The notes below the pieces were generated by a model. It saw only the letters and a list, made by a program, of their open reading frames with translations, ran no database searches and was not told the origin of the DNA. From Thermococcus barophilus MP (GTDB lineage Archaea; Methanobacteriota_B; Thermococci; Thermococcales; Thermococcaceae), in NCBI RefSeq assembly GCF_000151105.2, contig NC_014804.1:620001-684000 (forward strand): DNA of 64,000 nucleotides, written 5' to 3'. A program made the position numbers and the translations under genes. Shown here in pieces: positions 33,888-43,232 of the stretch (its first letter is position 1; each line of letters opens with the position of its first letter).

Positions 33888-34619
33888 TCAGAAGAGATCC
33901 TCCAGCTTGACATCAATCTTATCTGGTATAAATGGCAATACATGCCTTGTTGTCTTTGGTGAGAAAACCTCCCCTCTTTTTACAAGTTCCATGACCTCCT
34001 CTTTGCTTGGTGCTTTTCTGATAAAGACATAGTCAATTTCTCCTTTGTCCATGTCCTCTTTTGCATCCTCTTTAAGGCCATAGTAAATGAGCTCAATCTC
34101 TCCTTCAACGCTCATCTCATCAAGGACTTTACTCACAATCTTCTGCTCTTTCAGTCCTCCTAGAATCTTGAATGCCTTATCTTTGCCAACAAGAGCAAAG
34201 GCAATTTCTCCTTTCTCTGCCAATTCTTCAGCATCTTCACACTCTTCAACTGTAAGTCCTTCTTTTTTAAGTCTTTCAAGAACTTTTCCCAAGTCGCCTT
34301 TGAACGCTGGGTACCAAGTGTAAACTTTCACATCATCGCTGAAGTAGTCCAAAATCACCGATGGAGCTTTTTTAGCCCCAAGTTTCATAAGACCAGCCCA
34401 TCTGTGGTGTCCATCGACAATTAGGTACATATCTTCGCCGGGAACTTTAGCTAAGAGCATCGGCTTCCAAAAAACTCCCGAACCTGTAACACTTTCGATA
34501 AACGCTTCAAGTTCCTTTTGGACGAGTTGCTCGTGAGGCTTCATTTTTTCCAGCTCAATGAAAACATACTCAACTTTTTTTACTGGAATATCGTACTTTG
34601 GAACCTTTTCAACTCCCAT
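33888..34619 (-). CDS. serK: ADP-dependent L-serine kinase SerK (ParB/sulfiredoxin-like)
   Basis: The 243-aa protein has the ParB/Srx fold: MKPHEQLVQKELEAF (with Glu30), then the nucleotide-binding loop VDGHHRWAGL (residues 68-77). It matches the T. kodakarensis SerK (TK0378), which phosphorylates free serine with ADP to give O-phosphoserine for cysteine synthesis. ATG 34619 is fixed by GGGAGGT; the frame is open upstream without a start signal. An 18-bp palindrome lies 29-46 bases before the ATG, between TATA box and start, which suggests repression. Confidence 0.93.
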   Translation of the reverse strand: MGVEKVPKYDIPVKKVEYVFIELEKMKPHEQLVQKELEAFIESVTGSGVFWKPMLLAKVPGEDMYLIVDGHHRWAGLMKLGAKKAPSVILDYFSDDVKVYTWYPAFKGDLGKVLERLKKEGLTVEECEDAEELAEKGEIAFALVGKDKAFKILGGLKEQKIVSKVLDEMSVEGEIELIYYGLKEDAKEDMDKGEIDYVFIRKAPSKEEVMELVKRGEVFSPKTTRHVLPFIPDKIDVKLEDLF

Positions 34620-34647
34620 AAATATACCTCCCAAAAGCTTTACACTA

Positions 34648-34665
34648 TTGTGAAACATTTCACAA
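34648..34665. promoter_or_regulatory. Palindromic operator candidate of serK
   Basis: TTGTGAAA-CA-TTTCACAA is an inverted repeat with perfect 8-base arms. On the minus strand it directly follows a TATA-like CTTTTTATTTTG (34673-34662, partly overlapping) and covers the expected transcription start. That is the usual place for an archaeal repressor. It does not match the SurR consensus GTTn3AAC. The cognate regulator is unknown. Confidence 0.6.
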
Positions 34666-34827
34666 AATAAAAAGCTTTTCCTACAAATCCCAATACAAGC
34701 TTGTAGTGGTTGTGGATTTATTGGGAGATGACTTTTTAAATTGCTTCTTTTTTGCTTTCTGTATGCATGAAGCACAATCTGGAGAAGGATAGCAAATTTT
34801 GGTCAAATCTTCGCCAGAAAAGTTTGC

Positions 34828-34905
34828 TGGTGGGCCCGCGGGGATTCGAACCCCGGACCTCCACCTTGTCAGGGTGGCGTCATAACCAGTCTAGACCACG
34901 GGCCC
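34828..34905 (-). tRNA. tRNA-Val (GAC)
   Basis: The 78-base gene folds as a full cloverleaf: acceptor GGGCCCG/CGGGCCC, anticodon stem CCACC/GGTGG with loop CTGACAA (anticodon GAC, Val), and T arm GGTTCGAATCC. The CCA end is encoded (34830-34828). It follows tRNA-Ala after nine bases and probably shares its promoter. No intron is seen. Confidence 0.96.
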
Positions 34906-34914
34906 GCCCAAGTT

Positions 34915-34992
<78 letters not shown>

Positions 34993-35021
34993 ACCTGCCA
35001 AATTATAGACATTGGAGTTAG

Positions 35022-35030
35022 TTTATAAAG
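35022..35030 (-). promoter_or_regulatory. TATA box of the tRNA-Ala/tRNA-Val operon
   Basis: CTTTATAAA on the minus strand stands 30-38 bases before the first base of tRNA-Ala, which leaves a leader of about nine bases after a start 25 bases downstream. It lies between the tRNAs and the end of the phosphoglycolate phosphatase gene. Confidence 0.6.
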
Positions 35031-35038
35031 TTTTCGCC

Positions 35039-35740
35039 TTAAAGATACCCGAACCTTTTTAAAACATGCAGTATTCCTTCGGCTCCTCCTTCTCCGTAGG
35101 GCTTTGTGGTTATATAATCTGCTTTTCTCTTTAGACTTTCTGGGGCTTGAGCAACTGCTACCCGATAACCAACGACTTCAAAAGCGTCCAAATCATTTTC
35201 CCCATCCCCAATGTGGGCGACTTCTTTTGGCTTTATACCTAAGATTTTACATGCCCTCTTTATGCCGTTACCTTTATTGACCCAAGGTTGCTTTACATGG
35301 ATTGCATATCCTGAATCAACAGCAACCAAATTCAATCCAAGCTCTTTTATGAGCTCTCTAACAACTCCAACAGAGATAGTTCTCCTTAGAACAAGACCAG
35401 CCCTTCTTTCACCATATCTCATCGTGTGGCTCATTTCCGCTTCAGGATAGCGTTTCTTCAGCTCACTCCAGAGTATCATGCACTCTCCCATGTCCCCAAG
35501 ATATATACGATTATTTCCATTATGATCCGCAACAACTCCACCATCTTCAGCTATTATTGGTCCCGTAGTTCCAATCAAAATACTCGCTCCCATTGCAAAG
35601 CCTGCAGTATTTCCTGTTACAAGCATCACTTTGACTCCTAAGCTTTCAGCCAACCTAATAGCCCTGAGAGCTTCTTCGTGAAGCCTTCTGTCCTTATAAG
35701 TTATTGTTCCATCAATATCCACCGAAATGACTTTAATCAT
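35039..35740 (-). CDS. Phosphoglycolate phosphatase, archaeal HAD type
   Basis: The 233-aa HAD phosphatase has motif I VDIDGTIT, motif II VTGNT, a class C2 cap, Lys in [12 protein letters not shown] and motif [14 protein letters not shown]. It matches the archaeal TA0175/PH1421 family annotated as phosphoglycolate phosphatase; a broader sugar-phosphate range is possible. ATG 35740 is behind GAGGTGG, which directly follows the truD stop (ten bases), so it is cotranscribed with truD. Confidence 0.9.
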   Translation of the reverse strand: MIKVISVDIDGTITYKDRRLHEEALRAIRLAESLGVKVMLVTGNTAGFAMGASILIGTTGPIIAEDGGVVADHNGNNRIYLGDMGECMILWSELKKRYPEAEMSHTMRYGERRAGLVLRRTISVGVVRELIKELGLNLVAVDSGYAIHVKQPWVNKGNGIKRACKILGIKPKEVAHIGDGENDLDAFEVVGYRVAVAQAPESLKRKADYITTKPYGEGGAEGILHVLKRFGYL

Positions 35741-35750
35741 ATAAACCACC

Positions 35751-37019
35751 TCAATGATCCTTCATAATCTCCCTCAAGACGCTTGTAGCATAAACTCCTT
35801 TAGGAAGGAAGAACTTAAAGACCATAGCATTCTCTTCGGGAAGAGCTTTATATTTAAACTCCAAAGGCTTTATTAAAAGCTCTCTTCTTCCACCAGGCTC
35901 AGCCAAGATTTTTAAACTTTTCATTTTGAACTCTTTTAGGTTTATCCCTTCATCTTCAAGTATCTCCCTCTCTATTTTTCCCATTTCCCCATCCGCTAAA
36001 CGGGAAGCAAAGCCGAATATTGGACCTGTAACCATTGCCTCCCCCTTTTTGATTTTTTCATTTACCAGCCTTAGCGTTCCTCTTGTGACTTTGAAAGTCT
36101 TGCTCCTCAAAGGAATTCCGTGCTTAATTTGACAGACAATATCACCAACTAAAGCCTCATTTAGGGGTAACCCCTCCTCAATTCTTCTGGAAAGGACTTT
36201 ATTGAAAAGATATGACTGATATGAATGTATGAAAATTCTGAGGATCGGTCTCGGCAAAACTGCAAACGCTTTTTTCCAGCTCTTGGTCTCTTTATACCGA
36301 TAGAGCATCGCTCTTTCGTATCTCAAGAATTTAGGAAATTCCTCCAATGCTTTTTCGATGTTCTTGGTCTCTAAAAAATTTTTTCTCGCTTCATCACCCT
36401 CCATTTCACCGGTGTATTCACCTAAAAATTTAATTGCAGCATCTTCAAACTGCCCTTTCAATAGAAGCTTCCCGATTTCGTGATTCACAACTCTCTTCTC
36501 GCCAAAGCGCTGATATCCAAAATAATTTGGGAATCCCCCTTTAGATTTAAGCTCAGCTATTATCTCCTTTGTTCTTTCAAAAGCTTCCTCAATTGGTAAA
36601 TTTGGCTCTCTAATTACAATTTCAAACTTGTTTCCGATCAACATGCCAAGCTTTAAAGCTTTGCCATAACCCACAAACTCAAGCTTTATATCTTGGATTT
36701 TTAGAGAGTCAAGCTTTTCCTTTAGTGACGTATCACAAATGCTTATGTATTGAACAGTAAGTGCATGTCTATCTTTTGTCCCAGCAAATCCAATCTCTTT
36801 ATAATGGATCCCGATTCTTTTTGCAATCTCTTTCACAGCTGCCATTGTTTCCCAATTTTTCTTCTTGAGCTTGTAAATTAAGCAATGACCTTCACTAATT
36901 AGCCTTTTTGGGACTATTTCAACAACTATGAAATCTTCGGGTCTTTGCTTGATTTTTCCTCCGATACCCGGAGTTTCACTTAAATGCTTAAACTGCCTGA
37001 AAAACTCTTTGTAGTCCAT
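35751..37019 (-). CDS. truD: tRNA pseudouridine(13) synthase TruD
   Basis: The 422-aa enzyme should convert U13 of tRNAs to pseudouridine. The catalytic Asp83 lies in [17 protein letters not shown] follows in the TRUD insertion region, and the C-terminal part closes the PUS fold. GAGGGG precedes the ATG. The upstream gene, pth2, stops nine bases before, so pth2-truD-phosphatase form one operon. Confidence 0.95.
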   Translation of the reverse strand: MDYKEFFRQFKHLSETPGIGGKIKQRPEDFIVVEIVPKRLISEGHCLIYKLKKKNWETMAAVKEIAKRIGIHYKEIGFAGTKDRHALTVQYISICDTSLKEKLDSLKIQDIKLEFVGYGKALKLGMLIGNKFEIVIREPNLPIEEAFERTKEIIAELKSKGGFPNYFGYQRFGEKRVVNHEIGKLLLKGQFEDAAIKFLGEYTGEMEGDEARKNFLETKNIEKALEEFPKFLRYERAMLYRYKETKSWKKAFAVLPRPILRIFIHSYQSYLFNKVLSRRIEEGLPLNEALVGDIVCQIKHGIPLRSKTFKVTRGTLRLVNEKIKKGEAMVTGPIFGFASRLADGEMGKIEREILEDEGINLKEFKMKSLKILAEPGGRRELLIKPLEFKYKALPEENAMVFKFFLPKGVYATSVLREIMKDH

Positions 37020-37028
37020 CCATACCCC

Positions 37029-37385
37029 TCATAACAGCTTTAAATGTCCTGTAACTTTATCGACGAGATCCTCAGGTGCGGGCCCAATTGCCAGACATGT
37101 TATTGTTCCAGGAGGAATTTCAGTCAATCCGGCATCTTTGATAAGGGCAGTCGGTATTCCAAGTTTCTCTGCTTCTGCTTTTAACTCAAAGAGCTCCTTT
37201 TCATTCTGCACTTTTACAACTACTTTTTTCTGTCCTTCGTGAAACCATGCTTTGAACCATTCTGGTTTCTCCTTATATGCTTGAAATGCTGCTGTAACTG
37301 CACCGTGGGCAACTTGAACTGCCAACTTTCCCTTGCTGAGCTTTAAATCCTGCCTAATGACCATAACCTGCTTGTACTTGAACAT
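37029..37385 (-). CDS. pth2: Peptidyl-tRNA hydrolase, Pth2 type
   Basis: The 118-aa protein is the archaeal/eukaryotic peptidyl-tRNA hydrolase that recycles peptidyl-tRNA released from ribosomes. The start [20 protein letters not shown] and the conserved VAHGAVTA and [14 protein letters not shown] are diagnostic. It is the first gene of the pth2-truD-phosphatase operon. Confidence 0.95.
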   Translation of the reverse strand: MFKYKQVMVIRQDLKLSKGKLAVQVAHGAVTAAFQAYKEKPEWFKAWFHEGQKKVVVKVQNEKELFELKAEAEKLGIPTALIKDAGLTEIPPGTITCLAIGPAPEDLVDKVTGHLKLL

Positions 37386-37437
37386 GCTTCATCCCTAAAA
37401 TAAGGGGAGAAAAGAATATATAAAGATTAAGAAAAAG

Positions 37438-39486
37438 TTAAGGAGATTCCTCCTTCTTAAATTCTGGGGTTTTTACTTCTTGCTCCTCTTCTTCCTTCTT
37501 GGGGAGCCCCCCAGGTCTTTTCTTTCTCCTCTCCAGTTTACTCCTGACAATCTCATACTTGTTCCTGTAGTTCACCGTTGCAGCCCCAAGAGCAACGACC
37601 AATACCAGCAGAATAACTATTAAAGGAGTCTTATAGTCCGGTTTCTTTGGAAGATAACTTACTGTAATATTCTCAATGGCCTGTGCAAGTGGTGTTGGAT
37701 CTTTTAACGTGTCCAGTGTTTTCTTTATATAATCAGGTAATTCCTCCGGCTTTGGATATACTTTTTGGACTTTCTCCTCAACAATGACTTTTGGTGGAAT
37801 TGAATTGATAATTAATAGGTTGCCAAAATACTCCTCGTGCCAGTTGCCAAGTGGGTCTTGATATTTGAGCTTTGCACCTATGATTGAAACTGCCTGCTTG
37901 AGAACAACATATTGCCCCTCGACTATCTTCTCCTCGCCAGCTTTTATATCTCCGAGCTTAATTGTCGTTTCACCATCAATGCTGTCTGGTAGTATGAGTT
38001 CAAGGGTTGCGTTCTTTATGAACTCAAATTCAGGATTTCCTTTTCCGGCTGATACTTTGAATCTAAGCTTGATGCTCTTTTCTTGTGTTGTGATGTAATT
38101 GCTCCAAGTTCCATTGAAAGCTTCTGCAGAGAGGGAAATCTCCGGAATTGAATACACCACTATCCCTTTTACCTCGTTTGAGCTTATAACCTTCTTTTGT
38201 CCGGCTTCATTGTAATACTCCACTTTTACTTTTCCAAGGTCATATCTGCCAACTTGAGTTGGTTTCAGTGTATATACCAGAACCGGCATTTTTGTGAAGG
38301 CATCAAGAGTTTTCAGCGACCAAGTGCCGATTCCACTCTTCAGCTCAAAGTTGTTTGGCAGTGGTGCCATTACTTTGACATCGAAGGCTTTTCCTCTTCC
38401 CTGATTCTCCACGTTCACGAATACTATTAGCTCTTCACTGTTGAGCAGCATTTCTTTAGCATTTGTGCTTAAGTCTACTTTTATTTTTGCTTCCCGAACT
38501 ATTGGGGGAACCTCTGCACCGCTTGGAGCATAGACTTTAATGTAGGTGCGGTTATATGTAAGATCAACACTGTTCGGAGGGATCTCGACTCTAATTGGAG
38601 CTTTTTTGCTTGTATAGCTACCTCCCTCTTTTACGCTAAAAGTCTCTAATGGTTTGTTATTCTTATCAAAAAGGCTTAAACTTGAGTAGTATCCTATTGA
38701 GTTAAGTCTGAGCTTATATATTGTTGAATTATAGTTTATCGTGAGGATTTCTCCGACATATAGGATATCGTCGTATACAAGCTCTGTTGGTTCAACTTTT
38801 GTTTCAGTTGGAGTTTCTTTCGCAGTTGCTTTCTTTATTTCCAGCTTTGTCGCGGCATACTTTGGAACATAAATATCCACAGTGGCGTAGCTATTTTTTA
38901 CTGAGCTCTTTAGGAACACAAAGACATATGGGTAATAAGAGACTTCATCAGTCAGTTTATATGCAACTCCAAAGCCATCGTTTTCATTGACTGTTTTAGT
39001 CAGTGTGGTATATGGCAGATAAACAGTGAACTTCGCACTTGTATCGTAGGCATCAACGAGCTTTATTTTTATGCTTGGAAATCCAGCCGGAAGAGTGTAG
39101 GAGTCTCCTTCGTCTAATCTCACATCGGAGGCTATTTTAATCAGAGGAGAGTCAATTGCTATCAGAATTGTTTTTCTGTCTGCTTGGGTCCATTTTAATG
39201 TGATTCTCAGGAGCGGATTAGTGGAACTTGGGTAGTAATAGCTGTCCCCCAAACCAAGCACTGCCGTTGCTTTTTTGACACCGTTCTCATAAATGTCCAA
39301 GGCAGCTTTTGTCCAGTACGGATCAACATCAGTGAATTTAATCTCATAGATTCCAAAAACAACGGAATCTTTTAGTCCAAGTTCAATCAGGCTTAACCCC
39401 GCGTATTCTGGAACAGAGACAGATTTTACAGCTGGGGCTGTTGACAAAAATAACAATCCAATTAACATTAAAGCCATCCTTCTCAT
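37438..39486 (-). CDS. Membrane-anchored extracellular protein with beta-sandwich repeats
   Basis: The 682-aa protein has a signal peptide (MALMLIGLLFLSTAPAVKS) and about 600 residues of beta-rich sequence. There is a possible CARDB/DUF11-like Ig domain around residues 340-440 (VFVNVENQGRGKAFDVKV). A membrane helix near residues 627-645 (PLIVILLVLVVALGAATV) and a short basic then Glu-rich cytoplasmic tail follow. It is thus a type I surface protein. N-terminal parts repeat the idea of short domains headed by LKDSVVFGIYEIKF and LRLNSIGYYSSLSLF. ATG 39486 follows GGAGGAG. Function unknown; a role in the cell envelope is likely. Confidence 0.8.
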   Translation of the reverse strand: MRRMALMLIGLLFLSTAPAVKSVSVPEYAGLSLIELGLKDSVVFGIYEIKFTDVDPYWTKAALDIYENGVKKATAVLGLGDSYYYPSSTNPLLRITLKWTQADRKTILIAIDSPLIKIASDVRLDEGDSYTLPAGFPSIKIKLVDAYDTSAKFTVYLPYTTLTKTVNENDGFGVAYKLTDEVSYYPYVFVFLKSSVKNSYATVDIYVPKYAATKLEIKKATAKETPTETKVEPTELVYDDILYVGEILTINYNSTIYKLRLNSIGYYSSLSLFDKNNKPLETFSVKEGGSYTSKKAPIRVEIPPNSVDLTYNRTYIKVYAPSGAEVPPIVREAKIKVDLSTNAKEMLLNSEELIVFVNVENQGRGKAFDVKVMAPLPNNFELKSGIGTWSLKTLDAFTKMPVLVYTLKPTQVGRYDLGKVKVEYYNEAGQKKVISSNEVKGIVVYSIPEISLSAEAFNGTWSNYITTQEKSIKLRFKVSAGKGNPEFEFIKNATLELILPDSIDGETTIKLGDIKAGEEKIVEGQYVVLKQAVSIIGAKLKYQDPLGNWHEEYFGNLLIINSIPPKVIVEEKVQKVYPKPEELPDYIKKTLDTLKDPTPLAQAIENITVSYLPKKPDYKTPLIVILLVLVVALGAATVNYRNKYEIVRSKLERRKKRPGGLPKKEEEEQEVKTPEFKKEESP

Positions 39487-39548
39487 ATTCTTCTCCTCCA
39501 AGGTTTTATCAGCCTAAATGGAAAAAAGGATAAAGGAGTATAAAGCTG

Positions 39549-40865
39549 TTATGGTGTCAGTCTTTTTCTATCTCTTGGGAATAATATAACCTCCCTGATA
39601 TTGCCCAAGTTGAGCATCTGCTTAATTAATCTCTCAGCACCTAAGCCAAAGCCTCCGTGTGGTGGCATTCCATATCTGAAGGCTTTTAAATAGAACTCAA
39701 AGCTTTCAACGTTTAATCCTTTTTCTGCTATCTGTTGTTTAAGAATTTCATATCTGTGCTCTCTCTGACCTCCCGAGGTTATCTCTACGCCTCTGTACTC
39801 TAAGTCAAAAGCCCTTGAAATCTTTGGGTTATCATCATACTTCATAATATAGAACGGCTTAGCTTCACTTGGGTACTGGTAAATGAAGTACAAATCCTCA
39901 TCATAGTTCTCCTTAATATACTGACCAAGGAGCTTTTCTCCTTCAGTATCTATGTCTTCACCCCAGGGAATATTTTTGCCCAAATCTTTAAGGATCTCCA
40001 AAGCTTCTGTGTAAGTTATTCTCCTAAATGGCAACTTTGGCTCTTCGAGTTCAAAGTTGAGGATCTTGAGTTCTTTCTCATTGTGCTCTCTCACATAGTT
40101 GATTGTATATGCCACAAGGCGTTCTAACACCTGCATAACTTCATCTTCATCTTCAATAAAAGCGATCTCGGCATCAATGCTCCATGCTTCATTCAGATGC
40201 CTTGTGGTGTTATGTTCTTCTGCCCTGAATATTGGGGCAATTTCAAAAACTCTATCCAAACCAGACGCCATCATTATCTGCTTGTAAAGCTGTGGAGATT
40301 GCGCCAAGAAAGCATCCTTCTCAAAGTACTTCATTGGAAACAGTTCAGTTCCCCCTTCTGTGGCAGTGGCTATGATCTTTGGAGTATGAATTTCTATGAA
40401 GCCCTCATTATAGAAGAACTCTCTTACGGCTTTAAAGACATTTGACCGAATTTTAAAGATTGCCATGACTTCTGGCTTTCTTAGGTCAATAAATCTATTA
40501 TCTAATCTTGTGTCAAGTTCAGCCTTAACTTTTCCTGTCGGATCCAATGGGAGAGGTGTTTCAGCTTTTGAAAGTACTTCAAGCTTTTCTGGTATTATTT
40601 CAAATCCTAATTTGGCTTTGGGCGTGAAGTTTACCATACCTTCGACAGCTACAACATCCTCGCTATTTAATTTTGGTATTAATTTGAATATCTCTTCGCT
40701 GACTTTCTTCTTGGGGGCTGTTACCTGAACAATTCCTTCCCTGTCTCTAATCCAAAGGAACTTAATTCCGCCAAGATCCTTGATCTCATAAACCCAGCCA
40801 GCAACTTTAACTCTTTGTCCGTTAAGTTCTTCAGTTATTTGACTTGAATAGTGGGTTCTATACAT
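39549..40865 (-). CDS. aspS: Aspartyl-tRNA synthetase
   Basis: This class IIb synthetase has 438 aa, the same length as the structurally known T. kodakarensis enzyme. The N-terminal OB fold binds the anticodon ([15 protein letters not shown]). Motif 2 is [15 protein letters not shown] and motif 3 [12 protein letters not shown] 40865 follows GGAGGTT. The gene lies 24 bases downstream of the KH-domain gene and may be cotranscribed with it. Confidence 0.97.
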   Translation of the reverse strand: MYRTHYSSQITEELNGQRVKVAGWVYEIKDLGGIKFLWIRDREGIVQVTAPKKKVSEEIFKLIPKLNSEDVVAVEGMVNFTPKAKLGFEIIPEKLEVLSKAETPLPLDPTGKVKAELDTRLDNRFIDLRKPEVMAIFKIRSNVFKAVREFFYNEGFIEIHTPKIIATATEGGTELFPMKYFEKDAFLAQSPQLYKQIMMASGLDRVFEIAPIFRAEEHNTTRHLNEAWSIDAEIAFIEDEDEVMQVLERLVAYTINYVREHNEKELKILNFELEEPKLPFRRITYTEALEILKDLGKNIPWGEDIDTEGEKLLGQYIKENYDEDLYFIYQYPSEAKPFYIMKYDDNPKISRAFDLEYRGVEITSGGQREHRYEILKQQIAEKGLNVESFEFYLKAFRYGMPPHGGFGLGAERLIKQMLNLGNIREVILFPRDRKRLTP

Positions 40866-40889
40866 TTTCAAACCTCCAAAAGAATGAAA

Positions 40890-41402
40890 TCAAATAAAAG
40901 CAATTTTGGAGTCTTTTCCAGTGATTTGAGTTAGAATATTCTCCAGAACCTCTGGTTTCTCTGGGAGTTTGTTTTTATCCCTCTGAAGAACTAAGACCTT
41001 GTAGTACTGTCCGCCGTTTGGTTTATAGACAATGTTAACTCCAAATATACTTGCTGGATAGAACAAATCCGTTGCAAGCTTCTTAACATCATCTGTCCCC
41101 TTGATCTCTCTCCCCTCAATTACTCTGATCCTCTTACCAAGCTCCCTCATCAGGAGTTTGATATTCTTCCCACCTTTGCCAATTGTAAGCGGAACATCTC
41201 CTTCGCCAACCATAATCACAATTAAGTCCCCAGCCTCAACAGCCCTTTTGAACTCTATGTCAGCATCTCCCAGGAGTTTGTAAAGCAGTCTTGCAATTTT
41301 AACGTCAAGTTCAGAAATAACACCCTCTTGCAGCTTTTTTTCATCTGCTGGACATAGAATGTCGTCAGTTTTTAAACAAACCTCACAGATTGGTGCTTTC
41401 AT
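40890..41402 (-). CDS. KH-domain, NusA-like protein with N-terminal Cys motif
   Basis: The 170-aa protein starts with a small zinc-ribbon-like segment (ICEVCLKTDDILC) and has a KH RNA-binding motif, IGKGGKNIKLLMRELGKRI, near residues 82-100. It resembles archaeal NusA-related KH proteins. RNA binding is well supported, but the role (transcription or ribosome-related) is not settled. ATG 41402 has GGAGGTG six bases upstream. TATA-like GGTTTTTAAATAA lies about 70 bases upstream. Confidence 0.82.
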   Translation of the reverse strand: MKAPICEVCLKTDDILCPADEKKLQEGVISELDVKIARLLYKLLGDADIEFKRAVEAGDLIVIMVGEGDVPLTIGKGGKNIKLLMRELGKRIRVIEGREIKGTDDVKKLATDLFYPASIFGVNIVYKPNGGQYYKVLVLQRDKNKLPEKPEVLENILTQITGKDSKIAFI

Positions 41403-41550
41403 TTGCTCACCTCCTATTAATATTAAAAATGAACATAACAAGCTAACACTTTTTTGTGAGAGTTATTTAAAAACCTTATCATTCAAAAATTCGGGCTGTT
41501 TCATAGGTGGTGACAAATGGAATTCTTGGATTCTTTTGTTTTGCGTAATT

Positions 41551-41558
41551 TTTAAATA
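41551..41558 (+). promoter_or_regulatory. TATA box of the structured RNA
   Basis: TTTAAATA lies 24-31 bases before base 41582, exactly where the sequence changes from AT-rich to GC-rich. This is the spacing of an archaeal promoter for a stable RNA. Confidence 0.55.
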
Positions 41559-41581
41559 GTTTTTGGATAATTGTTTTTATT

Positions 41582-41767
41582 GGTGTGGCAGTCTCCGGTA
41601 TGTGGGGTTTTAAGCCCGAATGGAGACTGGAAAACGGAAGATGTGGGGAGTCCCCGTTCCCCCCGAAAGCCACCCGATGAGCAGAGGGTGGAAGGTTATC
41701 CGCTACGACACTCCCAAAAGTAGCGGATAACCAGAACGGTGATTCTCCCAGTATATGAGTATACTGG
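41582..41767 (+). ncRNA. Unassigned structured, GC-rich RNA locus
   Basis: About 186 bases can fold into a series of hairpins. CAGTCTCC/GGAGACTG (41589-41596 with 41622-41629); a GGGGA/TCCCC element near 41645-41655; CCACCC/GGGTGG (41670-41675 with 41686-41691); a perfect 13-bp stem GGTTATCCGCTAC/GTAGCGGATAACC (41694-41706 with 41720-41732); and CCAGTATA/TATACTGG (41748-41755 with 41760-41767). In AT-rich hyperthermophiles such GC islands are usually stable RNAs. The forward frame reads ENGRCGESPFPPKATR and stops at 41680, so a relic of the 3' end of an IS605-type tnpB gene with its guide-RNA scaffold is an alternative. It is not tRNA, rRNA, SRP RNA or RNase P RNA by any motif I can see. Strand is inferred from the promoter. 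Confidence 0.6.
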
Positions 41768-41783
41768 ATGGATACAATATGTC

Positions 41784-42398
41784 CTAAAGCTCGCCTTCAA
41801 TTTCTTTCCTTATTCTATCTATGAACTCCTCTACATATTTATGTCTCTCAAGTGCCATTTCTTTAGCGGTTTTTGTATACATCAAATCTTTAAGCTTCAG
41901 AATTTTCTCCTCAAAGTGCTTGAGGGAATACTCTATGCTCCTTCCGTGCTCTCCGGAGTACATGAAAACTCTTGCAATTCCTATCGCTCCTATTGCATCA
42001 AGCTTATCCGCATCACTGAGAATTTTTGCTTCAAGAGTTTGAGGTTCTGGTGGTTTTGAAAAGCGATGTGCCTCAATTGCATGGGCAACCTGGTCAGTCT
42101 TTTCATATCCCAGACCTTTAAGAAAACGTCTTGCAATCTTTGCCCCCTCTTTAGCATGGTCTTCAATCTTTCCTTTGCTTTCAAGAGGTCTTGCAATATC
42201 ATGTAAAAGCGCAGCCAAAGCCAAAACCTCTAAATCTGCACCCTCTTTTTTTCCGATGTGCATGCAAAGTGCAAGGACTCTTTCAGTGTGTGAAAACCCG
42301 TGTGTGCCCTCTCTTTCAAAAAAGTTTTTGGCAAATTCCTCTGCCTTTTTGATTATAGTCAAGCTTTTCTCATCTTTTATGAAGTCTTCGATTCTCAT
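41784..42398 (-). CDS. HD-domain phosphohydrolase
   Basis: The 204-aa protein has the HD metal-binding pattern: H in HGFSHTERVL, the HD pair in AALLHDIARP, a further His in HAIEAHRF and the Asp in LSDADKLDAIGAIG. This is the YpgQ/YedJ-like group, which hydrolyses nucleotides or phosphodiesters. ATG 42398 has GGTGG seven bases upstream. It is the last gene of the operon that starts with HPS-PHI; the gap to the preceding gene is 22 bases. Confidence 0.9.
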   Translation of the reverse strand: MRIEDFIKDEKSLTIIKKAEEFAKNFFEREGTHGFSHTERVLALCMHIGKKEGADLEVLALAALLHDIARPLESKGKIEDHAKEGAKIARRFLKGLGYEKTDQVAHAIEAHRFSKPPEPQTLEAKILSDADKLDAIGAIGIARVFMYSGEHGRSIEYSLKHFEEKILKLKDLMYTKTAKEMALERHKYVEEFIDRIRKEIEGEL

Positions 42399-42420
42399 TC
42401 CAACCACCTTACCTTTCTGA

Positions 42421-43230
42421 CTAAAGCTGGTAATTCACTGTTTCCTTTAAAAGCTCAACGATCTTTTCATGGATGTCAACACTTATCCCATCAACGCTCA
42501 TAGCAGGTTTCTTGATTATTCCATCAATAAGCCCGGCAGAAACTATAACCTGCAAGTTCTTTCGTTCATCCCAACCTTCCAAAAGGTTTTCTCCAACCTC
42601 AAGCGAAACCTGAGCTACCAGTCCGTAAGCTCCCCAATTGGAAACTGCAGAAACTATGAGCTCATCGGTATCAACTATGGATGCGATTTTCCCTCCAAGA
42701 GGGATGTATTTTTCAATGAGATGCCTAATTTTCCCCATTCCTATTTCGTTACCACCATCGCCAATTCCTATGGTTGGTATCCCTAATTTTTTGGCTTCTA
42801 AGAATATTTCGTCAAAAGGGGTAGTGGTTTTTACTTCAAACCCACTCATAGAGTAATACTTTCCATCTTTTGCTCTTCCAACAGTTTCAACGCTTATCAG
42901 AAGGGAATACTCCGATACATCTGGCTGCTCCACAAAAGTGATGTCAAAAGGTTTTAGAGCCTTTTTCACCTGCTCATGTGCCCAGATCTCGGCTTTTCCA
43001 CCTATTTTTTCAACAGTTTTGTAAAGTGCCAAAGCTCCCAATGGTCCATCATTTTCACAGATGTTCATGGGAGGGATGGGAAAGCTTGAGACAACTAAGA
43101 CTTTTTCCGAATTATCTATGAGCAATTTTGCAGCATTTTTTAAGAAATTGAAATTTCTGAGACGGTATTCCAGGTAAACCTTCAGAATTCCTCTGCCATA
43201 GATATCAGTATTTATGATGTGAGCTATCAT
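42421..43230 (-). CDS. DUF4392 (glutamate cyclase-like) protein
   Basis: The 269-aa protein contains the DUF4392 hallmarks SSFPIPP, ENDGPLGALAL and GIGDGGNEIGMGK. The family is related to D-glutamate cyclase domains of animals and bacteria; the archaeal substrate is unknown. Two ATGs compete: 43236 overlaps the stop of the 59-aa gene as ATGA, while 43230 has GAGG at better spacing and is chosen here. Both imply translational coupling. Confidence 0.82.
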   Translation of the reverse strand: MIAHIINTDIYGRGILKVYLEYRLRNFNFLKNAAKLLIDNSEKVLVVSSFPIPPMNICENDGPLGALALYKTVEKIGGKAEIWAHEQVKKALKPFDITFVEQPDVSEYSLLISVETVGRAKDGKYYSMSGFEVKTTTPFDEIFLEAKKLGIPTIGIGDGGNEIGMGKIRHLIEKYIPLGGKIASIVDTDELIVSAVSNWGAYGLVAQVSLEVGENLLEGWDERKNLQVIVSAGLIDGIIKKPAMSVDGISVDIHEKIVELLKETVNYQL

Positions 43231-43232
43231 TT

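Larger units (their letters stand above)
41463..41783. other. Gene-poor stretch around the structured RNA
   Basis: Between the KH-domain gene (starts 41402) and the HD gene (ends 41784) there is no protein gene of normal size. The first part holds an AT-rich region with a TATA-like TTATTTAAAAACC (41463-41475) usable in both directions. It also holds a good ribosome binding site GGTGGTG followed by ATG 41518, which opens only 12 codons (MEFLDSFVLRNF). The second part is the GC-rich hairpin-forming locus described separately. Confidence 0.6.

Noticed and set aside
34620-34827. Further C/D box sRNA in the serK-tRNA gap (GAGATGACTTT)
   Set aside because: No matching D, C' or D' boxes at suitable spacing on either strand.
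41582-41767. Riboswitch or mRNA leader
   Set aside because: No gene on the plus strand follows for over 4 kb, so a leader role is unlikely.
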